A stretch of DNA of 64,000 nt. Origin: Roseisalinus antarcticus (lineage in GTDB: Bacteria > Pseudomonadota > Alphaproteobacteria > Rhodobacterales > Rhodobacteraceae). The first letter of the stretch is position 1. Each line of letters opens with the position of its first letter. Where the stretch lies: contig NZ_FWFZ01000014.1 in assembly GCF_900172355.1 (NCBI RefSeq), forward strand, positions 39,764 through 103,763, given 5' to 3'. The position numbers were made by a program, and so were the translations under genes. Below, piece by piece: positions 54,163 to 63,766 of this stretch. The notes below the pieces were generated by a model. That model was not told where the DNA came from. It searched no databases and worked only from the letters and a program-made list of their open reading frames with translations.

Positions 54163-56193
54163 TCAGAACAACTTCACATCCGCATCCAGATCAATCTGGT
54201 TGCTGGTCAGGTCCTGCAACAGGACCTCATGCCCCAGCACCGTAAGCAGTGCGCCGTTGCCCACGTTCCGGATATCGACGGCCACATCGCCATCGGACAG
54301 GTCGATGTCCATGCGGATCACGTCATCGACGGACGAGAACCCCTGGATGGTATCGCGCTCGCCGGCGGTCAGATCCTCGAATATGAACGTATCCTCGCCG
54401 ACACCGCCGTTGAGCGTGTCATTCCCGTCGCCGCCGTAAAGGGAATCGTTTCCGCTCTGACCGTAAAGCCTGTCCGCCTCGTCGCCGCCATAGAGCTTGT
54501 CGTCGTCCTTGCCGCCATAGAGCCTGTCGTCGTCATCGCCGCCGGCGAGGCGGTCATTGCCGTCACCGCCAAACAGGCTGTCGCGGCCCTGTTCGCCAAT
54601 GATGCTGTCGACGCCATCGTCGCCGTAGATCTTGTCGCCTTCGGTCCAGCCCCGGATCTCGTCGTCGCCGTCGCCGCCGTAGATCGTGTCGAAGCCGTTG
54701 CTGCCCGAGATGCTGTCCACGCCATCGCCGCCGTAGATCACGTCGTTGCCGCCAAGAGCCAGGATGCTGTCGTTGTCGTCGCCGCCATAGATCGTGTCGT
54801 TGCCCGACCCGCCGCGGATCGAATCCTCGCCGAAATCGCCCAGCATCGTGTTGTTGCCGTTCTTGACCAGCAGGTCGTCGTCGCCCTTCCAGCCGCGCAG
54901 GTAGTCGTCGCCGGTGTAGCCGGTCACCCGGTCATCGCCCAGATTGCCATAGACGGTGTCGTTGCCGTTGCCGCCCTCGACCGTGTCATTTCCGACATTG
55001 CCGAAAAGCAGGTCGTCGTCATTGCCGCCATAGATGATGTCGGTCTGCGACCCGGCGAAGACATAATCGTTGCCGTCGTCGCCCAGAAAGGTGTTGGTGC
55101 CGTTCTTGGCGATCATCTCGTCGTCGCCCTTCCAGCCGCGCAGATAGTCGTCGCCGGTGTAGCCGGTCACCCGGTCGTCCCCGTTGCCGCCGGTCACGTT
55201 GTCGTTGCCCGAGCCGCCCTCGACCGTGTCGTTGCCGGAATAGCCGTTGATGGAATCGTCGCCCGCGTTGCCGAACAGCGTATCGCTCTGGTTATGGCCA
55301 TAGAGGGTGTCGTTGCCGTTGTCGCCCGCGGCATAATCGTTCCCGGTGCCGGTCAGGATCACATCGTCGCCGGTCCAGCCGCGCAGGGAATCGTCGCCCG
55401 ACCCGCCCAGCACGCTGTCGTTGCCCGACCCGCCCGAGGCGCTGTCGTTGCCCGATCCGCCGTCGATGTAATCGACCTCGGACCCGCCATAGATCGTGTC
55501 ATTGAAGGCCTGGCCATAGAGCGTGTCATCTCCGTCGCCGCCGTAGATCACATCGTTGTTGACGTAGGTTTCGTTAGAAGCGTCGCGCCCCGGCATGCTG
55601 ACGTAGGCGACAAATCTTTCTCCACCCTCGAAGGTTTTGAAACTCTCCGAAATCTTGATGTAATGGGTGCCGGCGACAGTGGCGGTAAAGCTGAGGTACG
55701 GGTCTGTCTGACCGAGGAAGCCGCCGGCCGTGTTGACCGACCCGCGAGGGTCGGTGTCTGGGTTGGTGTTGTTCTGCGCCACCGAGATGCCGGCGGGCGA
55801 AAGGATGCGCAGCGCGACATCGGTGTCGATCGGCTGGTGGTCGTCGCCATAATCGACATCGACGGTGATCGTATCCCCGGCCTCGAGCGGGATCTGGTAA
55901 TAGAGTTTCTGCGAACCCGGAATATTGTTTGGCCTCAGCTCCGCATGCGGAACCGTCGTCGAGTTTTCGATGTCGGGGTTTTCCAACGTCGACCATAAAA
56001 TGTCGCCGTTGAGGGACCGAGCCAAGAAAGTGCTTGTGCCGAACTTGACCAACCTGTTGGTCTGGTCCCCGTAGACGACATCGTCGCCGGAGCCGGCGAA
56101 AATGGTCGTCATTGACAACGAATTGTAATCCCAAAGAATATCGTTGCCGGCAGATCCGAACTGGGTTGGGCTGTCGCTTTCAAAATACGGCAT
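54163..56193 (-). CDS. PPC-RTX calcium-binding protein, tandem copy 2
   Basis: This 676-residue protein is the near-identical partner of copy 1, with the same order of N-terminal motif, PPC domain, 43 nonapeptides and C-terminal signal. The Trp codons of the G-W units lie at 54646, 54889, 55132 and 55375, exactly 243 bp apart. It keeps its complete original upstream region (353 bp shared divergently with the next RTX gene), so it is probably the parental gene. Confidence 0.93.
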   Translation of the reverse strand: MPYFESDSPTQFGSAGNDILWDYNSLSMTTIFAGSGDDVVYGDQTNRLVKFGTSTFLARSLNGDILWSTLENPDIENSTTVPHAELRPNNIPGSQKLYYQIPLEAGDTITVDVDYGDDHQPIDTDVALRILSPAGISVAQNNTNPDTDPRGSVNTAGGFLGQTDPYLSFTATVAGTHYIKISESFKTFEGGERFVAYVSMPGRDASNETYVNNDVIYGGDGDDTLYGQAFNDTIYGGSEVDYIDGGSGNDSASGGSGNDSVLGGSGDDSLRGWTGDDVILTGTGNDYAAGDNGNDTLYGHNQSDTLFGNAGDDSINGYSGNDTVEGGSGNDNVTGGNGDDRVTGYTGDDYLRGWKGDDEMIAKNGTNTFLGDDGNDYVFAGSQTDIIYGGNDDDLLFGNVGNDTVEGGNGNDTVYGNLGDDRVTGYTGDDYLRGWKGDDDLLVKNGNNTMLGDFGEDSIRGGSGNDTIYGGDDNDSILALGGNDVIYGGDGVDSISGSNGFDTIYGGDGDDEIRGWTEGDKIYGDDGVDSIIGEQGRDSLFGGDGNDRLAGGDDDDRLYGGKDDDKLYGGDEADRLYGQSGNDSLYGGDGNDTLNGGVGEDTFIFEDLTAGERDTIQGFSSVDDVIRMDIDLSDGDVAVDIRNVGNGALLTVLGHEVLLQDLTSNQIDLDADVKLF

Positions 56194-56546
56194 CGGTATA
56201 CTCCGCGTCCTTGATAAATAGCAGACGTGCCCCGCCTTGTGCTGACGTGCCGGGCGGGCAACTGGGCTTCATCCATAACACATTGGGCTGGCGATGTCTG
56301 CCCTGTGCATGGGTCCGCCGTGGGGGTCGACAGGCTGCCAAAGGGGGCGTTGCGGCAAAAAAACCGACTTCGGGTCCAGTTCCGCCGGTTCGGTTGGATC
56401 AAAATACGACGTTACTCTACGTAAAAAGATTGTGTTTTTGCCGGAAAAGGTTAATGATCATCGGACTCGAATTTCGGTGCGGGAACAGGCTGATGTTCCG
56501 CCCCGGTTTCTTCCATCCTGCCGCCGTATTTCAAGGAACCTTCCAG

Positions 56547-58613
56547 ATGCCCTATTACTATAAGAACGCAAGCTCGACTTTTGCGGGCTCTTCCGGCAAC
56601 GACATCATCTGGGACATCCGGTACCCCGGGATCGAGGACAAGACCGACAACGAGAACGATGATCTGGTCGGCACGAGGACCGGATTCTCGACGATGTACG
56701 GCCGTGACGGCGACGACGTGATCTACGGCGACTCGACGCCGGCGCTCGACGCAAGCGCGGACAAATTTTCCAACACGTCCAACATTCCGACGAGAACCGT
56801 CTGGACCCTGCACGAGAACCCCGACATCGAGAACTCGACGACGATCCCCCATACAACGGTGCGGGTCGAGAGCGTCAGCGGCCAGTACAACGATCACTAT
56901 TTCCGGTTCGACGTAGACGCCGGCCAGACCCTGACCGTGGATGTCGACTACGCCGACAACTTCATGCGTGACGGCAACAACTCGGCGTTCGATTCCAAGA
57001 TCTGGCTGTACAACGGTCAAAGCGAAAACGACCTGATCCGGGCCCAAACGATCGCCGACCCGATCGATCCGCGCGGCTCGGTCCTTGTTGATGGCGAGAA
57101 CAAGGATTCCTTTTTCTCACATACCTTCGGGTCGGATGGCTCCTACTACGTGCGGATCTCCGAGAATGACCTCAGCCGCTTTGACGGCGGTGAATCCTAC
57201 CTGATGCATTTCTCGTTGACCGGTCAGGCCGTGAACGGCAGGGGCGGAAGCAACAACGACGGGATCAGGACGAACAACGACCTGATCTATGGCGGTGACG
57301 GCAACGACACGATGTATGGCCACGGCGGCAATGACACGCTCTTTGGCGGCAGCGACAACGATTACATCGAAGGCGGTTCCGGCAACGACACGCTCTTTGG
57401 CGGCAGCGACAACGATTACATCGAAGGCGGTTCCGGCAACGACAGCGCCTCGGGCGGCACCGGCAACGACACGCTGAAGGGCGGGTCGGGCGACGACGAC
57501 ATGATCGGCTGGAAGGGCAACGATTACATCTACATGTCCGGCGGCAACAACACCGCCAAGGGCAATGACGGCAACGACTCGCTGTTGGCCAGCTCCGGCA
57601 ACGACATCCTGCAGGGCAATTCCGGAAACGACAGCATCAACGGCAGCACCGGCAACGACACCGTGGAGGGCGGCGCGGGCAACGACAGCGTCACCGGGTC
57701 GGGCGGCGACGACCGGGTGACCGGCTACACCGGCGACGACTGGCTGCGCGGCTGGAAGGGTGACGACGACCTGCTGGTCAAGAACGGCGACAACACGATG
57801 CTGGGCGACGAGGGCAACGATTCCATCCTCGGCGGCTCGGGCGAGGACACGGTCCAGGGCAACGCGCACAACGACACCATCAAGGGCCTTGGCGGCGACG
57901 ACTGGCTGGAGGGCGGGTCGGGCAACGACAGTATTTCCGGCGCGACCGGCAACGACACGATCGGCGGCTGGACCGGGGACGATATCCTCTATGGCTGGAA
58001 GGGCGACGACCTGATCCGTGCCAAGAACGGCCACAACTCCATGTATGGCGAGGATGGCAAAGACCTCATGTACGGAGGATCCCAGGTCGACGAGATGTGG
58101 GGCGGCAACTGGGACGACGACATGTTCGGCAACAACGGCGACGATGTCATGTACGGCGGCAATGGCAACGACACCATGTCCGGCGGCAACGACAACGATT
58201 ACGTCGACGGCTACACCGGCGATGACGACATCCGCGGCTGGAAGGGGAACGACGAGCTTTACGGCGGCAACGGCAACGATGGGCTGCGTGGCGACGACGG
58301 CAACGATTCCATGTACGGCGGCAATGGCATTGACAGGCTGACCGGGGGCTTCGGGAACGACACCTATACCGGCGGCGGGGATGCCGACACCTTCGTGCTC
58401 AACTTCCGCAGGGGCGATTACGACACGGTCACCGATTTCAACGTCTCCGGACCGCGGGGGACCCACGATGAACTCAGGGTCACCGGCATCTCCAACGTCA
58501 CGAATATCGCGATCAGGGATACGTCGGATGGCGTCGAACTCAGCAAGGACGGATATACCTTGCTTCTTGAGGATCTGACCGTGCGGGAGATCAACGACGC
58601 GAACATCTTCTAG
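56547..58613 (+). CDS. PPC-RTX calcium-binding protein, third paralog
   Basis: This 688-residue protein starts M-P-Y-Y-Y-K-N-A with AAGGA 9 bases upstream. It shares the N-terminal G-N-D-I-I-W-D motif and E-N-P-D-I-E-N-S-T-T, a PPC-type domain at about residues 110-230 and about 41 RTX nonapeptides from residue ~244. The C-terminus (L-L-L-E-D-L-T to A-N-I-F) resembles that of the tandem pair (L-L-Q-D-L-T to V-K-L-F). G-W units are at nonapeptides 9, 18, 27 and 36, shifted by two because of a 54-bp internal duplication. It is divergent from copy 2; the 353-bp gap holds AT-rich stretches but no clear promoter. Confidence 0.92.
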   Translation: MPYYYKNASSTFAGSSGNDIIWDIRYPGIEDKTDNENDDLVGTRTGFSTMYGRDGDDVIYGDSTPALDASADKFSNTSNIPTRTVWTLHENPDIENSTTIPHTTVRVESVSGQYNDHYFRFDVDAGQTLTVDVDYADNFMRDGNNSAFDSKIWLYNGQSENDLIRAQTIADPIDPRGSVLVDGENKDSFFSHTFGSDGSYYVRISENDLSRFDGGESYLMHFSLTGQAVNGRGGSNNDGIRTNNDLIYGGDGNDTMYGHGGNDTLFGGSDNDYIEGGSGNDTLFGGSDNDYIEGGSGNDSASGGTGNDTLKGGSGDDDMIGWKGNDYIYMSGGNNTAKGNDGNDSLLASSGNDILQGNSGNDSINGSTGNDTVEGGAGNDSVTGSGGDDRVTGYTGDDWLRGWKGDDDLLVKNGDNTMLGDEGNDSILGGSGEDTVQGNAHNDTIKGLGGDDWLEGGSGNDSISGATGNDTIGGWTGDDILYGWKGDDLIRAKNGHNSMYGEDGKDLMYGGSQVDEMWGGNWDDDMFGNNGDDVMYGGNGNDTMSGGNDNDYVDGYTGDDDIRGWKGNDELYGGNGNDGLRGDDGNDSMYGGNGIDRLTGGFGNDTYTGGGDADTFVLNFRRGDYDTVTDFNVSGPRGTHDELRVTGISNVTNIAIRDTSDGVELSKDGYTLLLEDLTVREINDANIF
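57330..57437 (+). repeat. 54-bp tandem duplication inside the third RTX gene
   Basis: Two copies of an 18-codon unit (N-D-T-L-F-G-G-S-D, N-D-Y-I-E-G-G-S-G) lie at 57330-57383 and 57384-57437, differing by one silent base in the first codon. 18 residues equal one full turn of an RTX beta-roll. Confidence 0.95.
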
Positions 58614-58627
58614 CCTGCCGACACGGC

Positions 58628-58645
58628 GGCGGCCTTCGGGCCGCC
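58628..58645 (+). terminator. Hairpin after the third RTX gene
   Basis: A 7-bp stem GGCGGCC / GGCCGCC with a TTCG tetraloop lies 15 bp after the stop codon, without a T-run. The rest of 58614-58869 has no gene; a 6-bp dyad AGGATT/AATCCT is at 58775-58791. Confidence 0.5.
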
Positions 58646-58869
58646 ACTTGTACATCACGGGCTGCCGGGGCCGTTCCCTGTCCGCCCGTGATGTGCGACC
58701 CGGCTGACCGGCACGGTGCTGCGAGCTGCGATCGAGCGCCCGCTCGGCGGTGCGGAAAGACCATCTTGAACGGCAGGATTGGGGAAATCCTGGCGGGTGA
58801 TATTTGGGGACCGGCTACGAAGCCAGCGGTGCTCTCTCTGGTCGCGTCGAGGCGCTTGAGGGGAACGAA

Positions 58870-61022
58870 ATGCCCATCCAGGTCGTGAAAACAAGGTCGG
58901 CATCAGGAACGTCGCAGGACGATTTCTTTCTGGTCAACGGACCCGGCGATTTTACGATCTATGGCGGTGGCGGCAATGACAGGGTCTGGAACGCGCCCAC
59001 GCTCTGGAAAGTGACGCCGGGGGCATCGCCCGGAACCTCGGTCGACATTGACAACGTCAATGCCTGGTTGCTGCAGGACTCCGACAACATCCTGAAGGCG
59101 ACGTCGGTGCCGCACCTGAGCTTCCTCTTTCAGCCCGCCCAGGCCGGGTTCATGTACTACAAGATCCACATCAAGGCCGGCGAGACGATCACCCTCGATA
59201 CCGACTCGCTGAGCGACAACAAGGCCGGGCTCGACACCGAGCTCATGATCTATGACCCGTCCTTCGCAACCAGGGTTGCCTACAACGACGATGGGACGTC
59301 CGGCGATCCAAGCGAGCCGGACTGGCCCGGGACCGGCGTCACGGATTCCTTCCTCAGCTATACGGCGCCCGCGACCGGCACCTACTATGTGGTCATCGGC
59401 AACAATGGATGGTTCGACGGCGACGAAGAATTCCTTCTTCACATCTCGCACACCGATCGGCCGATCCGGGGCGTCACCTGGTCCAACAACATCGTCGCCT
59501 ATGGCGGCGATGGAAACGATCACATGTCCGGAACCCCCGGCCCCGACACCATGTATGGCGGGTCGGACCACGATCGGATGACGTTGGGCAAGGGCAACGA
59601 CAGCGCATCCGGAGGGGATGGCAACGACACGATCTGGACCGGTAGCGGCAACGACACGGCCCGTGGCTGGAAGGGCAACGACAAGATTTTCTGGGCTGGG
59701 GTGACGACAACGGCAAAGGGGATGAGGGCAACGATCAGATCGTCGGCTGGAAGGGCAACGACAAGATCTATGGCGGACCGGGCCACGACTCGCTGCTTGG
59801 CGGAGACGGCAACGACACGGTCGAGGGCGGATCAGGCAACGACAGTGCCTCTGGCGGTGCGGGCAACGACCGAGTCACCGGCTATACCGGCAACGACAAT
59901 CTGCGCGGCTGGACGGGCGACGACCGGATCCTTGTCAAGAACGGCACCAACACGCTGAGGGGCGATGACGGCAACGATCACCTGCTTGGCGGGTCCGGCA
60001 AAGACAACGCCTATGGCGGCAACCACAACGACACGGTCTTTGGCCTCGGCGGCAATGACGACCTGAACGGCGGCAACGGCGACGATTCCGTCTATGGCGG
60101 CGGCGGAGACGACCGGATCGGGGGTTATACGGGCGACGACGAACTGCGCGGCTGGACCGGGAACGACTACATCCTCGCCAAGAACGGCAACAACACGATG
60201 ATCGGCGACGACGGGAATGACCGGTTCCTGGGCGGGTCGGGCAACGACACGATCTTTGGCGGCAACGGCGATGACACGGGCCTCGGCCTCGCGGGGGTCG
60301 ACACGATCTACGGCGGCGCGGGCAACGACTCGTTTTCGGGCAGCACCGGCGACGATTTTCTCTTTGGCGGCGCGGGCAACGACAAGCTGCGGGGCTGGAC
60401 GGGCAGGGACAAGATCGAGGGCGAAGAGGGCGACGACTCGATCAGCGGAGACGACGGCGCCGACACCCTTTTTGGCGGATCAGGCAACGACACGATCTAC
60501 GGCGGCAATCATGCCGACACGCTCTATGGCGGATCCGGAAATGACAGGCTTTACGGCGGGGATGGCAACAACACCTATTACGGCGGCGGCGGCGTAGCAG
60601 ACAGGCTCTACCTGGGGGGGCCTGGTACGCGCGAAGAGGTGATCATAGAACGGGAAACGGTCGACAGGGAAACTGTCCATCTTTACGGGGTCGATCTTCG
60701 CGCTGACGAGATCTACTTCACTGGAAACTATGAAATCAGATTGGGTGGCAAACGCACGAGCCGCGCCGAAGAACAGCGCGACCCCGACGAGAGTGACGAT
60801 GACGTGCGCAAAGAGATTCTTGAAGATATCGTCACGGTGTGGATGGATGTCGACGAAAGCCGCGAGATGGCGGACATCTACATCGGATTCAAAGACTCCG
60901 CCAGGAACCAGATCATCCTTCATGACGTGGAGTGGGACGAACCCTATCGCCTTCGCGACTACGGGGATATTGATGATTTCTTTCACTGGGTCAGGGACTC
61001 TGACGTGACGGACTATCTCTGA
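58870..61022 (+). pseudogene. PPC-RTX protein, fourth paralog, with a one-base frameshift
   Basis: The frame opens at ATG 58870 (GAGG upstream) and encodes a PPC-type domain (G-T-Y-Y-V-V-I-G near residue 172) and RTX units 1-7. It then shifts at the G run ending at 59701; the correct frame continues from 59703 to the stop at 61022. Adding one G restores A-G-G-D-D-N-G and a perfect nonapeptide register, giving about 717 residues. The G-W spacing is 242, 243, 243 bp, the first short by exactly the lost base. The C-terminal ~110 residues differ from the other paralogs (acidic, ends V-T-D-Y-L). Either a recent mutation or an assembly error. Confidence 0.88.
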
Positions 61023-61085
61023 GGCCGTGTCTTGTGTGCCGTCGCCGGGGCAACCTGCACCCGAGACCCCACTGGCTGACTCTGC

Positions 61086-61114
61086 TTGCAATCCCCGGCC
61101 TGCTGGCGTAATGC
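61086..61114 (+). promoter_or_regulatory. Candidate rpsB-tsf promoter
   Basis: TTGCAA (61086-61091) and TAATGC (61109-61114) have a 17-bp spacer, giving a start near 61121 and a ~110-nt leader. Confidence 0.45.
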
Positions 61115-61148
61115 CCGCGCACTTAATCCCGCAGGCGGGGGCGGGCGT

Positions 61149-61167
61149 GTGGGGGAGACATCCCCAC
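61149..61167 (+). promoter_or_regulatory. Hairpin in the rpsB leader
   Basis: A perfect GTGGGG / CCCCAC stem with a 7-base loop lies in the predicted leader. S2 autoregulates rpsB through its leader in other bacteria, so a role in feedback control is plausible but unproven. Confidence 0.4.
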
Positions 61168-61232
61168 GGGTCCACCGGTTGGCCAACAGGCTGATCCTCC
61201 GCCGAGGCATGAAACCGGAAAAGGATAGCGAC

Positions 61233-62042
61233 ATGGCTCTTCCAGAGTTCACCATGCGTCAGCTGCTTGAAGCTGGCGTTCACTTCGGTCACCAGACCCA
61301 GCGCTGGAACCCGAAGATGGCCCCCTACATCTACGGCGCCCGCAACGGCATCCACATCATGGACCTGACGCAGACGGTCCCGCTGCTGGACCAGGCGCTG
61401 CAGGCGATCCGCGACACCGTCGCCCGTGGCGGCCGCGTGCTGTTCGTCGGCACCAAGCGCCAGGCGCAGAAGCCCGTCGCCGACGCGGCAGAGCGCTGCG
61501 CCCAGTATTACATGAACCACCGCTGGCTGGGGGGCACGCTGACCAACTGGCAGACCGTGTCGCAGTCGATCAGCCGCCTGCGCGCCATCGACGAGGCCGC
61601 CGATCACGGCTTTGAAGGCCTGACCAAGAAAGAGCGTCTTGGCATGGAGCGCGAGCAGACCAAGCTGACCGCGTCCCTCGGCGGCATCCGCGAAATGGGC
61701 GGCGTGCCGGACCTGCTGTTCGTCATCGACGTAAACAAGGAAGACCTCGCCATCGCCGAAGCCCGCAAGCTGGGCATCCCGGTCGTGGCCGTGGTCGACA
61801 CCAACTGCTCGCCCGCCGGCGTCGATTACGTCATCCCCGGCAACGACGACGCGGCCCGCGCCATCTCGCTCTATTGCGATCTGGCCAGCCGTGCCGCCCT
61901 CGAGGGAATGAGCGCACAGATGGGCGCCGCCGGCGTCGATCTCGGCGCGATGGAAGCCCTGGCCGAAGAGCAGCTGGCCGAGGAAAAGGTCGAAGCGGCC
62001 GCCGAGCAGAAAGCCGCGGCCGACGCGTCGGAAAGCGCCTGA
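61233..62042 (+). CDS. rpsB: 30S ribosomal protein S2
   Basis: This 269-residue protein starts [20 protein letters not shown] with R-W-N-P-K-M and [10 protein letters not shown], the S2 signatures. It ends with an alanine/glutamate-rich tail (E-E-K-V-E-A-A-A-E) usual in alphaproteobacteria. AAAAGGA precedes the ATG. It is followed by tsf, the conserved pair. Confidence 0.98.
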   Translation: MALPEFTMRQLLEAGVHFGHQTQRWNPKMAPYIYGARNGIHIMDLTQTVPLLDQALQAIRDTVARGGRVLFVGTKRQAQKPVADAAERCAQYYMNHRWLGGTLTNWQTVSQSISRLRAIDEAADHGFEGLTKKERLGMEREQTKLTASLGGIREMGGVPDLLFVIDVNKEDLAIAEARKLGIPVVAVVDTNCSPAGVDYVIPGNDDAARAISLYCDLASRAALEGMSAQMGAAGVDLGAMEALAEEQLAEEKVEAAAEQKAAADASESA

Positions 62043-62122
62043 CGCCCGGCCTGACGGCTGTCACGAGACTTTCACCGGGTGGGGCTGGCCCCGCCCGGTA
62101 TCCCATTCCAAGGAGAAGAACG

Positions 62123-62998
62123 ATGGCGATTACCGCTGCGATGGTAAAAGAGCTCCGCGAAAGCACCGGCGCGGGCATGATGGACGCCAAGAAGGCGCTG
62201 ACCGAGAATGACGGTGACATGGATGCCGCCGTTGACTGGCTGCGCACCAAGGGCCTCGCGAAGGCCGCCAAGAAATCCGGCCGGACCGCGGCCGAGGGCC
62301 TCGTCGCCGTTGCCGTCGAGGGCGGCAAGGGCGTGGCCGTCGAGGTCAACTCCGAGACCGATTTCGTCGCCAAGAACGCCGATTTCCAGGCGATGGTCGG
62401 CTCCATCGCCAGCGCGGCCCTGAAGGTCGACGATCTGGACGCGCTGCTGGCGGCAGAGGTCGGCGGCAAGCCGGTCAAGGACGTCGTGACAGAAAAAGTC
62501 GCCACCATCGGCGAGAACATGTCCGTGCGCCGCATGGCCACGCTGTCGGGCGACACGGTCGTGACCTACGTTCACAACGCCGCCGCGGACGGCATGGGCA
62601 AGATCGGCGTGCTCGTCGCGCTGTCGGGGGATGACGCAGCCTTCGGCCGCCAGGTCGCCATGCACATCGCCGCCGTGAACCCGGCGTCGCTTTCCGAGGA
62701 CGATCTCGACCCGGCGCTCGTCGAGAAGGAGCGGCAGGTCCAGATGGACATCGCCCGCGAAAGCGGCAAGCCCGACGCCGTGATCGAGAAGATGATCGTC
62801 GGCCGGATGAAGAAATACATGGCCGAAGTGACTCTGCTGAACCAGGCCTTCGTGGTGAACCCCGACCTGACCGTCGGCAAGGCCGCCGAAGAGGCCGGCG
62901 TGACCATCACCGGCTTCGCCCGGCTCGAGGTCGGCGAAGGCATCGCCGTCGAGAAGGAAGACTTCGCGGCCGAGGTCGCCAAGGTCGGCCAAGCCTGA
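62123..62998 (+). CDS. tsf: Elongation factor Ts
   Basis: This 291-residue nucleotide exchange factor for EF-Tu has an N-terminal UBA-like region ([16 protein letters not shown]) and the core [20 protein letters not shown] lies just before the ATG. It is 80 bp after rpsB and ends before a terminator. Confidence 0.98.
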   Translation: MAITAAMVKELRESTGAGMMDAKKALTENDGDMDAAVDWLRTKGLAKAAKKSGRTAAEGLVAVAVEGGKGVAVEVNSETDFVAKNADFQAMVGSIASAALKVDDLDALLAAEVGGKPVKDVVTEKVATIGENMSVRRMATLSGDTVVTYVHNAAADGMGKIGVLVALSGDDAAFGRQVAMHIAAVNPASLSEDDLDPALVEKERQVQMDIARESGKPDAVIEKMIVGRMKKYMAEVTLLNQAFVVNPDLTVGKAAEEAGVTITGFARLEVGEGIAVEKEDFAAEVAKVGQA

Positions 62999-63026
62999 TC
63001 GGCCTTCGGATTGCCACACAGGAGAA

Positions 63027-63051
63027 GGGGCCCCGTCGGGGCGCCTTTTTT
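63027..63051 (+). terminator. Terminator of the rpsB-tsf operon
   Basis: A GC-rich stem (GGGGCCCC-GTC-GGGGCGCC, one mismatch) is followed by six T, 29 bp after the tsf stop. Confidence 0.85.
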
Positions 63052-63068
63052 CTTGCCAGTCCAAGGCC

Positions 63069-63713
63069 CTACATCGTGTGGCGCGGATCCATCATGCCTT
63101 CCTTGATCCCGTTGCGGATCAACAGCCAGTTGACCGGGTAGGCGGCCAGAAGGCCCAGGGTCAGGGACACGACGATCGAACTCCAGAACCGCACGTCGCC
63201 CATGGTGGCATCGCCGGCAAGCAGCAGGTCGGCGCCGATCGCCACCACCTCCATCACGAAGATCGACGGCGTCTCGGCGATGAACGTCTCGCGCAGCGCG
63301 GTGCGGTACGGCACGCCATCCTACATCAGCGGCCCCAGCGTCAGGCCGAACCCGGTCATGTAGGCCAGCGTGAAGGTCAGCAGCGCCGTGCCGGTGTTGC
63401 CCATCGCGAAGATCCCCACGGCGATGGTGACGCCGACGATCTCGCCCAGCCCGCAGCCGGAATAGCAATGTGCCACCGAGCGGAAGGATCGTCGCCAGAT
63501 GGAATCGTCCGGGATCTCCTTGCGGCCGGTACGCCAGTAGATCAACAGGCCGATCGGGCCGGAATAGGCGACGGTCAGCAGCCAGACCACCTTCATCAGA
63601 GATATCAGGTGCGCGTTGTTTCGGTGCAGATCCCAGGCGACAAGAGCGAGGCTGGGCAAGGCCAGGGCGACCCAAATCCCGAGGAACCAGGGGTTGTCCA
63701 TCCAATCAGTCAT
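63069..63713 (-). pseudogene. DUF4396 membrane protein with an in-frame TAG
   Basis: Two in-frame parts (63713-63321 and 63317-63069) give a 214-residue protein with about six membrane segments and the motif H-C-Y-S-G-C-G-L-G-E. The TAG lies between L-G-P-L-M and D-G-V-P-Y-R, where CAG (Gln) is expected; a single C-to-T change explains it. It starts M-T-D-W-M-D-N-P-W-F-L-G. Function of the family is unknown. Being close to the degraded contig end, a base-call error is as likely as a real nonsense mutation. Confidence 0.8.
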
Positions 63714-63766
63714 GCTGACAGACCTAGTCAGCGGAGTGCGATCTGCAAGCCCAGCCGCCCGAGAAG

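Larger units (their letters stand above)
53995..56288. repeat. Tandem duplication, unit 2 (2294 bp)
   Basis: The unit starts at the hybrid junction GGGC-TGGCGATG-CCAGCC, where sequence from upstream of the RTX gene is joined to hupE. It ends at the next TGGCGATG (56289-56296), where the flank becomes unique. The 8-bp identity at both parental breakpoints is microhomology. Confidence 0.95.

Noticed and set aside
51773..55998. Plus-strand frames of ~640 codons opposite the two tandem RTX genes, and a ~500-codon minus frame opposite the third
   Set aside because: Same antisense artefact of RTX repeats; the opposite strands carry the PPC and RTX domains, proper ribosome sites and C-terminal secretion-type ends.
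52100..60600. CRISPR-like regular repeats
   Set aside because: The periodicity is 27 bp and 243 bp inside coding frames of RTX nonapeptides. There are no conserved direct repeats with unique spacers and no cas genes.
40963..63320. Stop-codon recoding suggested by in-frame TAA and TAG in two genes
   Set aside because: TAG and TAA are used as normal ends elsewhere in the window (for example the large RTX gene and the DMGDH-like gene end in TAG). Single-base errors or nonsense mutations are simpler.
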